From: DRQF01 sp964559135 | GTDB taxonomy: Bacteria; Planctomycetota; GCA-002687715; DRQF01 | Assembly: GCA_964559135.1 (NCBI GenBank) | Contig: CAZLGG010000165.1 | Coordinates: 1-5,794, forward strand | Direction of reading: 5' to 3' | Length of the DNA: 5,794 nucleotides | In this document: positions 1-5,794 of the stretch, piece after piece | Layout of the letters: each line of letters starts with the position of its first letter | Numbering within the stretch: position 1 is the stretch's first letter | Position numbers and translations under genes: made by a program | The notes under the pieces: model-generated | Database searches by the model: none | Seen by the model: the letters and a program-made list of their open reading frames with translations, nothing else | Told to the model about the DNA's origin: nothing

Positions 1-181
1 CGGCCCGCGTTGATGATTCCAAGTGGGGGGGCGGGGACCCCGATCGCTCAGAATACCTCCTGGGACGATTCTCCGCCATGGGGCGCTCTTGGCCCTCATG
101 CTCTCGTCGCCTTCCGAAGCCCATTCTGGATAATCCGAATGGCCTGTGGAATCATCGGTTCCGAGTGCTTTTCAGCCGATA

Positions 182-205
182 AACCCAGCGATCCCCCACT
201 GGGTT
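182..205 (+). other. 5' leader stem-loop before gene 1
   Basis: The arms AACCCAG (182-188) and CTGGGTT (199-205) are perfect 7-bp inverted repeats around a 10-nt loop. The right arm ends one base before the AAGGTG Shine-Dalgarno-like sequence of gene 1. There is no T-tract, so it does not look like an intrinsic terminator. It could be an RNA hairpin that affects ribosome access or mRNA stability, or a short operator. A 7-bp match at this distance can also arise by chance. Confidence 0.4.
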
Positions 206-206
206 C

Positions 207-212
207 AAGGTG
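207..212 (+). promoter_or_regulatory. Ribosome binding site deciding the gene 1 start
   Basis: AAGGTG lies 6 nt before the ATG at 219, a normal Shine-Dalgarno spacing. Two other in-frame starts exist. The GTG at 210 overlaps this motif and has only a weak TGGG upstream. The ATG at 240 has a weak GGAAA upstream and would give a very short but workable lipoprotein signal. All three keep the lipobox, so the mature protein is the same. Confidence 0.5.
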
Positions 213-218
213 CCTCCG

Positions 219-2102
219 ATGTCGTTTGGAAAATCACCCATGAGGCAGATCATCGCCGTCTCGTTGCTCTTCGTGCTCGGTTCGTGCTCCGATACCTGTT
301 CGCTCTACGTGGAACCCCAGAACATGGTACTGGCCAAGGATCTCGAACCCGACGCCAGCCCGCGGTGGCAGATCCTCGAAGGATTGCCCACGCCGCCGAA
401 GATCCCGTGCACGGCGACCGACTGGGACGGCCGCATCTGCCTGGTTCATGACGACCGGATCAGCGTCTACGCCCCCCAATCCAAGGCCTGGACAGAGTCC
501 ATCATCACCCTACCGGGCGCGGTGGGCTCGGGGGTGGCGGTCGCCGTGACGCCCGAGGGACGCCTCTTCGTCCTCCGCGGGGGCAAGACCACCGATTTTT
601 GGAGCGTGGACCTCAAAGGACACGAAGTGTCGCAACTCGCCGCGTGTCCCAAGCCGGTGGGCCGGGGTGCCGCTCTCGCATGGGACGGCGACCACGGCCG
701 GCTGTACGCCATTCGGGGTGACCTCAAGCGCAACTTCTGGCGCTACGACCCCGACGAGGACTCCTGGACGGGCCTGACCCGTGTCGGCGACAAGACGCGT
801 CTGGCGGCCATCGGGCAGAGTACCGGAGCATTGCAGTATTCGCGTGGCGAGGTGTATGCCTGGCCCGATCACCACATCCAGCGCTACGACATCAAGACCG
901 GAACTTGGCTCGGTCACGTCCACATGTCCTACGGTCAGCGCCCCTGGTGGGACGGGGGGATGTTCGCCCACGATCGTGCGACCGACATCTGGTACATCAT
1001 CCAGGGATTGAACTCTCGGACTCTCTCGGTGTTCGACCCCAATCGCCGGAGGTTCGCGTTTCTGCGGCCACGCCTTCCCCTCCGCATGAGCGGCGAGGGC
1101 AATCGGGCGGTCGTCGTCCAGGTCGACGGCAAGAAATGGTTGTATGTCTACGCGGTTCTGCAGGGGAATCGGCTCCTGAGGATCGCTCTCGACGACCTGG
1201 AATGGATCACGAATCAATCCCCGGCTTCGGACGTGGATTCGCCCTGGATCACGTTCCACGAGCGAGGAGGATCGAGTCTCGTCAGGCGGCCGGCCTTCAA
1301 GCCCGTTCTGGGGCTCATGGGGAAAGCAGGGGACCGCTGGTACTTCGGCCGTCTCAAGAACATGAGGTTTCTCGAACCCGCGAAGAACAAGTGGACACGC
1401 TACCCCGGTGTGCCTCTCGGCGGACATTTCGAAGCCGGACTGTGCGCCACCGCGGACGAACAGGGGCGCGTGTATGTGTTCACGGGGAACGGCCGCCACG
1501 TCGTGCGCGTCGATCCGAGAACAATGAAGTCCGAACCCGTCACGGAACCGCCGGCGGACCTGGGTCTCGGTGCCCAGTGCGTCCTCGGCAAGGATGGACT
1601 GCACCTTGTGATCGGAGGCGAGACGCGCCTCCATTTCGTGATGGAGCCGAAGACGGGCGTGTGGTCTCCCGCCACGCCCCTCCCCGATGCGGCGACGCCC
1701 GTCGGCGAAGGGGGAAGCGCTCTTTTGCTTCGTGACGGCCGACTCGTCGCCATCACTGGACTGAAAGCGTGGGAGCTTCATGAGAACGAGCAGGCCTGGC
1801 GCGTGCTCACGACTCTGCCTTTTCCTCTCTCGTCCGACGGAGGCATGGCCGCCGTCGATCCAGCGGATGGACGGATTTTTTGCGTCGAGGGCGGGGGCTC
1901 TCGGCGGATGGCCGTCGTGGAGCCGGGATCACCCGGCCGCGTGGAGGAGATTCTTCTCCCTGACGTCGTCAGCGTTGCAGGGCAAAGGGCGCTCGTGGAC
2001 GTCATCAACGGTCAGCGTGTGTTCTGCGTGCATCGAGGCCACGACACCCATGAGATCTTCGTGATCCCCACCCATCACTTCTTCCAGAAAGAGGGACGCT
2101 GA
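219..2102 (+). CDS. Predicted lipoprotein with twelve Kelch-like propeller blades
   Basis: This 627-residue protein begins with a lipoprotein signal: basic residues (K5, R9), a hydrophobic stretch (about 11-20) and the lipobox LGSC with Cys23. Ser follows the Cys, which by the E. coli Lol rule suggests outer-membrane sorting. The rest is repetitive beta structure. Each unit has a hydrophobic strand, a G-R-[LVI]-[YF]-type strand, and a closing motif of hydrophobic-[DE]-P-x4-W, for example YDPDEDSW (176-183), LEPAKNKW (385-392) and MEPKTGVW (475-482). I count twelve units at about 64-92, 103-139, 148-186, 200-231, 246-282, 293-329, 361-395, 404-441, 450-485, 496-530, 539-577 and 588-617. A longer linker (330-357) separates units 6 and 7, which fits two six-bladed propellers. 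I see no catalytic residues, so binding or scaffolding is more likely than an enzyme role. It is probably co-translated with the sulfatase-fold gene 2 nt downstream. The fold class is fairly sure; ligand and function are unknown. Confidence 0.85.
   Translation: MSFGKSPMRQIIAVSLLFVLGSCSDTCSLYVEPQNMVLAKDLEPDASPRWQILEGLPTPPKIPCTATDWDGRICLVHDDRISVYAPQSKAWTESIITLPGAVGSGVAVAVTPEGRLFVLRGGKTTDFWSVDLKGHEVSQLAACPKPVGRGAALAWDGDHGRLYAIRGDLKRNFWRYDPDEDSWTGLTRVGDKTRLAAIGQSTGALQYSRGEVYAWPDHHIQRYDIKTGTWLGHVHMSYGQRPWWDGGMFAHDRATDIWYIIQGLNSRTLSVFDPNRRRFAFLRPRLPLRMSGEGNRAVVVQVDGKKWLYVYAVLQGNRLLRIALDDLEWITNQSPASDVDSPWITFHERGGSSLVRRPAFKPVLGLMGKAGDRWYFGRLKNMRFLEPAKNKWTRYPGVPLGGHFEAGLCATADEQGRVYVFTGNGRHVVRVDPRTMKSEPVTEPPADLGLGAQCVLGKDGLHLVIGGETRLHFVMEPKTGVWSPATPLPDAATPVGEGGSALLLRDGRLVAITGLKAWELHENEQAWRVLTTLPFPLSSDGGMAAVDPADGRIFCVEGGGSRRMAVVEPGSPGRVEEILLPDVVSVAGQRALVDVINGQRVFCVHRGHDTHEIFVIPTHHFFQKEGR
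2090..2096 (+). promoter_or_regulatory. Ribosome binding site of gene 2 inside gene 1
   Basis: AGAGGGA lies within the last codons of gene 1 and 8 nt before the ATG at 2105. A second GAGG (2101-2104) touches the start codon and is too close to act. Because the stop codon (2100-2102) falls between the site and the start, ribosomes finishing gene 1 can reinitiate here, the usual arrangement for translational coupling. Confidence 0.6.
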
Positions 2103-2104
2103 GG

Positions 2105-5100
2105 ATGAAGCGACTGGCATGGATCGCCCCCCTCTGGGGGGCTCTGATCTTCGGTTGTCTGGACTTCCTTCTCTCCTACCGCCGGGCGGGGCTCGATCTC
2201 GACACGAGGGAAGTGGTTCAGATGACGGGCTACGTCCTCGGACGACACATGTTCGTGGGCTTCGCGGCGGCCTTTGTCTTCGGCGTGCTCGCCTCCCTTC
2301 CCAAGAGCCTCGGACGATTCAATCTCAGGGCCCTCGCGGCGACGGTTCTGTTCTCCTGGATCTTCATCGTTGCCAACCGGGACCTCACGAGCGGCGCATG
2401 GATTTCTCGGCAATGGTTCGCCCCCTATCTGCGATGGGGAATTCTCATCGGCGGGCCGGTGGGGATCTGGTTCGCGTGCTCCATGATCGCACGCATGTTG
2501 TGTCGGCTGGGTGATCAGGGACAGCGCGCCTTCGTGAGTCGCGGTCTTGCGTTCGCAGTGGTGGCGGCAGCCGCCGTTCTCACCTCCAAGAATGTCAACT
2601 GGCTCATCGGGCAGTACCCGGGGATCCATCTTCAACTTGCTCTGGCGGCGTATCTTTTCGCGACCGCTTCGGCCTATCTCATCCTCCGAGCGAGGAGGCA
2701 TCCCGTGCGAGGGAGGGGGGCGGCGATCATCGTCGTTACGGCGCTGTTGCTCTTGGGTACGTCCCTTTTTCTCCACGGGCGGGAAGCCTTTGCGGCCGCG
2801 CGGGCCGGCGCCGGGAGTTTCGGGCGAGGGGTCACGTCGTTTTCCGATCTTCTGAGGCCCCTCTACGATCGGTTTTCCGTCCACCGGGAGATCACGCGCG
2901 CCGACGTCTCCGATGCCCTCGCTGAAATGCAGCGAACCGGCGCCCTCGATTACTCGGCGGCGCTGGACAAGCTGATTCCCAATCGAAAACAGTACAACGT
3001 CTTGCTCGTGGCCATGGACACAGTCCGCTGGGATCACACGGGTCTCGCGGGCTACGAGAAGAACCCGACGACGCCGCGCCTGAACGCTTTCGCGAGGGAC
3101 GCCTACGTCTTCAGCAACGCCTACACGCCGTATCCCACCAGCAACTATGCCTACAACTGCATCCTCACCGGCATGTCGGCGGGAGCGTCCCCGATTCACG
3201 GCTATCGAAGCAAGCTGGATTGGAAGTGGCCGGAGGACATCGATTATCCGAGGCTCTTTTCGAAGAGCGGACTTTGGAGCTGCGGGATATTCTCCTTCGA
3301 CAAGGCGGACGTGGCGAATCGGCGATTTTTCGGGTTCATGCAGAACGGCTTCGATGCGTTTTGTCCCGACCAGGTGAATGCCTGGAAGATGCGAGGTGAC
3401 AAGATCACAGCCAGCGTGCGGAAGCAGATCTCCGGCCGCAAGAAGCCCAGATTCTTCGTCTTCGCCCACTACATGGAGGCCCATGCCCCCTACGTGAAGT
3501 GGCCGGGTTTCGACTTCGGAGACGCGCCCGTCGATCGCTACGACAGCGGCATCGCCTTCGTCGACGATCAGTTCGGAAGAGTCCTCGACTTCTTGGATCA
3601 ACAGGGGCTCTCCGACAACACGATCGTGGTGGTCCTCGCCGACCACGGAGAAGCCCTGGGGGAGCACGGGAACACGACCCACAATTCGAGTGTCTACCAG
3701 GAGGAGATTCACGTCCCTCTTGCCATTCGCATCCCCGGACTTCCAGGCGGTTCCGTGAAGGAACTCGTCAATCTCATCGACGTCTTCCCGACGCTCAGTC
3801 GCGTCCTCGGAATCCAGGACGACGTGCGACGCATGGGACACAGTTTACTCCCCTACATGCTCGAGCCGGGAAAACACCCCGAACAGGTCGTCTACTCCGA
3901 GCAGTACACGCCTCGGGCGACCATCGGGTATCTGGAGCAACGCAGCGTCATCCACGACGGCAAGAAGTTCATCGAGGTGTGCACGGAACCAGAGAGCGAG
4001 TTCCAATTCTTCGACATCGAGAAGGATCCCCACGAGCGGAAGAATCTTTTCGGCAAACCGGACTACGCGGAGGCGCAGGCGGTCCTGGCCGGATTCCTCG
4101 ATGCGAAGGTCAAGGAAGTTCGCGGATACCACGGTAACCGCCGGGAAGATTTCGACCCGATCTACCGTCTGCAGAAGGAACTCGAGAAGCTGCTGGCCGC
4201 GATGGACTCGTCCGACCCGAAGGAGGCCGCGAAGGCGGCCAGTCTCATGCGCAATCAGCTCCGCAGTCGATTCGACAGCTTGGACGCCAAGGCCGCACGA
4301 CTGCCGCCCGAGTTCCTGGAGCGAATTCGCAAGAAAGCCCTCGAGCAGGCGCTGGCCGCCTTCGCGAACAAAAGCCGCGTGCGGTGGGAGCTGTATCAGA
4401 TCCTCGACGTCCTGCCGAACGAAGAGAATGCTCGCTTCTTCCGGCTGCTCATGAACCACAAGCATCCTCGTTACAAGCGGGACGGAGCGATCGCGTTGGC
4501 ACACTTGGGATTGGAAGAGGCCAGGCCCGTCCTCCATCTCGCGATCGAGAACATTCCCGACAAGTCGGCCCGCTTCACGACCGCCATCGCGTTATCGAAT
4601 CTGGGCGAGCACAAGTTCCTGAGCGAATTCATTCCCATCCTCAGGGGGCGTTCCACGTGGGAAGTGGCGCCCCTTCTGCGCGCCCTCGCCGCAGCGAAGA
4701 GCCCCGAGGGCCTCGATCTCATCTATGGACGATTGACCGTCGGCGGGAAGACGACATCGATCTCCGACTTCACGATCAAGCAGTTGATCATCGATCAGGC
4801 CCGCGCCGCGACGGGGCCATGGTCGGATCTCGTGCTTTCCTATCTGACGGACGACGCGGACTTGGGCATCAAACGCGGCGCGCGTGCGGCCCTGGAATCT
4901 CGGTACGGGCAGGAGAAAACGGACGAACTCCTGAAACGCTACGCGATCGAACGGGAAGCGCTCGGCGCGCAGGCCAACGGCGAGAAGGAATTGATCGTCG
5001 ATCGCTACGAGACCTATATTCGGGAGTTTCCCGATGCGCCGGCCCGCGTTTTCCTCGGCCTCGCCAAGGGTCTCGTGCACCTGGGGGAGCGGGACCGCGC

Positions 5101-5620
5101 CGCCCGGGCCCTGAAGGAAATGAAGTCCCGCGGCAACCCTCGAGAACAGCAGATCGCCCAGCGGTTGCTGGAGCACTTGGGGGATCTCAAGTGGTTCTAT
5201 CAGCCCGGAGACGGGGAATGGAAGGCCGACATCGAGGTCGTCGACGGTCCCAAGTGGTACAACCGGAATCGCAGCTTCTTCTTCGACGTGAAGTTCACGA
5301 ATCGCAGCGACGTCTATTGGATGGGCGGCATTTGGCAATTCGCGCCGGTGCTCGCCGTGGACATCGTGAATGACAAGAACGAGCTTTTCGTTCGCGATGG
5401 ACGGGGACGTCCCGTCACGCGACACCGGGTCTACAATTTCCTTCCGCCCGAGGGGCTGGCTCCCGGGGAGACGGTCCGAATGACGCTCGTCGGGCACGTG
5501 CCGTCAGGCTATTGGGAAAACGGGCACGTCGTCTTCAGTTTCTTCCAGAACGGGACTTCCCACATCCCCGCGTCGGGAAACTGGTTGCTGCGACGCCCCG
5601 AGCCCGTGCGTCCCCAGTAG
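2105..5620 (+). CDS. Membrane-anchored sulfatase-superfamily protein with HEAT repeats
   Basis: This 1171-residue protein appears to have five modules. Seven hydrophobic helices lie at about 3-24, 47-66, 74-91, 108-130, 142-162, 172-194 and 205-224. Basic loops at 67-73, 129-142 and 195-204 are probably cytoplasmic, which places the rest in the periplasm. A sulfatase/alkaline-phosphatase-superfamily domain (about 296-655) shows YNVLLVAMDTVRWDH with metal-type D305, TTPRLNAFA, HAPY with H460, VDDQFGRVLDFL, LADHGEALGEHG with D513/H514, H526, LIDVFPTL and the closing FFDIEKDPHERKNL. The expected C/S-x-P-S-R motif is absent. Ungapped alignment to the LTG motif puts S346 at the nucleophile position, with T345 beside it. 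A helical linker follows, then about six HEAT-like repeats (757-948), a TPR-like segment (about 958-1028) and a beta-rich domain (about 1030-1165) with GLAPGETVRMTL. Sulfate ester hydrolysis cannot be assumed. A phospho- or sulfo-group transferase, a phosphodiesterase or a non-catalytic protein are alternatives. The superfamily call is firm; substrate and activity are not. Confidence 0.93.
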   Translation: MKRLAWIAPLWGALIFGCLDFLLSYRRAGLDLDTREVVQMTGYVLGRHMFVGFAAAFVFGVLASLPKSLGRFNLRALAATVLFSWIFIVANRDLTSGAWISRQWFAPYLRWGILIGGPVGIWFACSMIARMLCRLGDQGQRAFVSRGLAFAVVAAAAVLTSKNVNWLIGQYPGIHLQLALAAYLFATASAYLILRARRHPVRGRGAAIIVVTALLLLGTSLFLHGREAFAAARAGAGSFGRGVTSFSDLLRPLYDRFSVHREITRADVSDALAEMQRTGALDYSAALDKLIPNRKQYNVLLVAMDTVRWDHTGLAGYEKNPTTPRLNAFARDAYVFSNAYTPYPTSNYAYNCILTGMSAGASPIHGYRSKLDWKWPEDIDYPRLFSKSGLWSCGIFSFDKADVANRRFFGFMQNGFDAFCPDQVNAWKMRGDKITASVRKQISGRKKPRFFVFAHYMEAHAPYVKWPGFDFGDAPVDRYDSGIAFVDDQFGRVLDFLDQQGLSDNTIVVVLADHGEALGEHGNTTHNSSVYQEEIHVPLAIRIPGLPGGSVKELVNLIDVFPTLSRVLGIQDDVRRMGHSLLPYMLEPGKHPEQVVYSEQYTPRATIGYLEQRSVIHDGKKFIEVCTEPESEFQFFDIEKDPHERKNLFGKPDYAEAQAVLAGFLDAKVKEVRGYHGNRREDFDPIYRLQKELEKLLAAMDSSDPKEAAKAASLMRNQLRSRFDSLDAKAARLPPEFLERIRKKALEQALAAFANKSRVRWELYQILDVLPNEENARFFRLLMNHKHPRYKRDGAIALAHLGLEEARPVLHLAIENIPDKSARFTTAIALSNLGEHKFLSEFIPILRGRSTWEVAPLLRALAAAKSPEGLDLIYGRLTVGGKTTSISDFTIKQLIIDQARAATGPWSDLVLSYLTDDADLGIKRGARAALESRYGQEKTDELLKRYAIEREALGAQANGEKELIVDRYETYIREFPDAPARVFLGLAKGLVHLGERDRAARALKEMKSRGNPREQQIAQRLLEHLGDLKWFYQPGDGEWKADIEVVDGPKWYNRNRSFFFDVKFTNRSDVYWMGGIWQFAPVLAVDIVNDKNELFVRDGRGRPVTRHRVYNFLPPEGLAPGETVRMTLVGHVPSGYWENGHVVFSFFQNGTSHIPASGNWLLRRPEPVRPQ
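2122..2149 (+). other. GC-rich hairpin in the first codons of gene 2
   Basis: GCCCCCC (2126-2132) and GGGGGGC (2136-2142) form a perfect 7-bp GC-only stem around TCT. The flanking GATC copies (2122-2125 and 2146-2149) can extend it across a 3-nt bulge. It starts 17 nt after the A of the gene 2 start codon, inside codons 6-15. Such a stem could slow early elongation, tune gene 2 relative to gene 1 or mark an RNA processing point. It could also be a by-product of Pro-Leu-Trp-Gly codons in GC-rich DNA. Confidence 0.5.
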
Positions 5621-5686
5621 GCCTCCCGGCACGGGTGCCATCACAAGCTCCTCACTCCCCGGCCTCGCATCCTCCTTGTTTGGATT

Positions 5687-5704
5687 CGGGACGTCCTCGT
5701 CCCG
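5687..5704 (+). terminator. Hairpin after gene 2, possible transcription end
   Basis: CGGGACG (5687-5693) and CGTCCCG (5698-5704) form a perfect 7-bp stem with a TCCT loop, 66 nt after the gene 2 stop. No T-tract follows; the next bases are GC-rich. It is therefore not a standard intrinsic terminator, but it could protect the 3' end or act with Rho. No better terminator is visible between 5621 and 5794. Confidence 0.3.
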
Positions 5705-5763
5705 CGCGCTGCAGGGCGGGCCGGCGAGCGCTTGGAGCCTCTTTGACGTTCATGTTTTTCTCT

Positions 5764-5787
5764 CACGGAGGCACGGAGCCACGGAGA
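5764..5787. repeat. Three 8-bp tandem CACGGAG units
   Basis: CACGGAG occurs at 5764-5770, 5772-5778 and 5780-5786, each followed by one variable base (G, C, A), giving an exact 8-bp period. From memory, this matches a family of short intergenic repeats of the type CACGGAGNCACGGAG found in many environmental bacteria, sometimes next to genes for small GxxExxY proteins. The element may continue past the window end. Its function is not known to me. Confidence 0.7.
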
Positions 5788-5794
5788 AGCAGGT

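Noticed and set aside
55..61. ACCTCCT, a perfect Shine-Dalgarno on the minus strand
   Set aside because: No ATG or GTG follows within a workable distance on that strand, and no minus-strand gene is visible.
129..134. GATAAT as a -10 promoter box
   Set aside because: The hexamer is good, but the sequence 17 bp upstream (GTCGCC) matches TTGACA poorly and there is no extended -10 TG. In an unknown organism this is too weak to annotate.
10..243. 77-codon plus-strand open frame before gene 1
   Set aside because: The peptide has no recognisable features, there is no convincing ribosome site, and it runs over the leader stem-loop and the gene 1 start.
510..1781. 423-codon open frame on the minus strand opposite gene 1
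   Set aside because: It has the same low-complexity antisense composition, while the plus strand shows regular propeller repeats.
3125..3172. Standard formylglycine-dependent sulfatase annotation
   Set aside because: The C/S-x-P-x-R maturation motif is missing; C352 lies six residues too far downstream and lacks the Pro and Arg.
2075..3841. 588-codon open frame on the minus strand opposite gene 2
   Set aside because: Its translation is rich in Arg, Glu, His, Gly and Pro with no recognisable domain, typical of antisense frames in GC-rich genes. The plus strand here encodes clear transmembrane and sulfatase motifs.
5764..5787. Start of a CRISPR array
   Set aside because: The units are 8 bp with no spacers, so this is a short tandem repeat.

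Overview
The window is GC-rich (about 60% by eye) and reads as a tight two-gene, plus-strand operon of a Gram-negative, lipoprotein-exporting bacterium. Large sulfatase-fold proteins, HEAT and propeller repeats, and a CACGGAG-type intergenic repeat would suit an environmental phylum such as Planctomycetota, Myxococcota or a relative. The sequence alone does not fix the taxon, and I recognise no named gene.

Layout. Positions 1-206 are non-coding as far as I can see. They hold a 7-bp stem-loop (182-205) that ends just before a Shine-Dalgarno-like AAGGTG (207-212). Gene 1 (219-2102) encodes a predicted lipoprotein whose mature part looks like twelve Kelch-like beta-propeller blades in two groups of six. 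Gene 2 (2105-5620) starts 2 nt after the gene 1 stop. It encodes a 1171-residue membrane protein with seven predicted transmembrane helices, a periplasmic sulfatase/alkaline-phosphatase-superfamily domain, HEAT-like helical repeats, a TPR-like segment and a C-terminal beta-sandwich-like domain. A very GC-rich hairpin lies within the first codons of gene 2. The 174 nt after gene 2 hold a 7-bp hairpin without a T-tract and, at the window edge, three 8-bp tandem CACGGAG units.

How the genes may work together (inference). The 2-nt spacing implies co-translation and a shared pathway. The lipoprotein would sit on the outer membrane or periplasmic face, and gene 2 would present its catalytic-type domain and helical repeats in the periplasm from the inner membrane. 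The layout resembles membrane-anchored phosphotransferases of the EptA/LtaS type, but the loop that normally holds the formylglycine Cys/Ser-x-Pro-x-Arg motif is replaced. Gene 2 may therefore be an atypical hydrolase or transferase acting on an envelope glycan or lipid, or a non-catalytic relative. The substrate cannot be told from the sequence.
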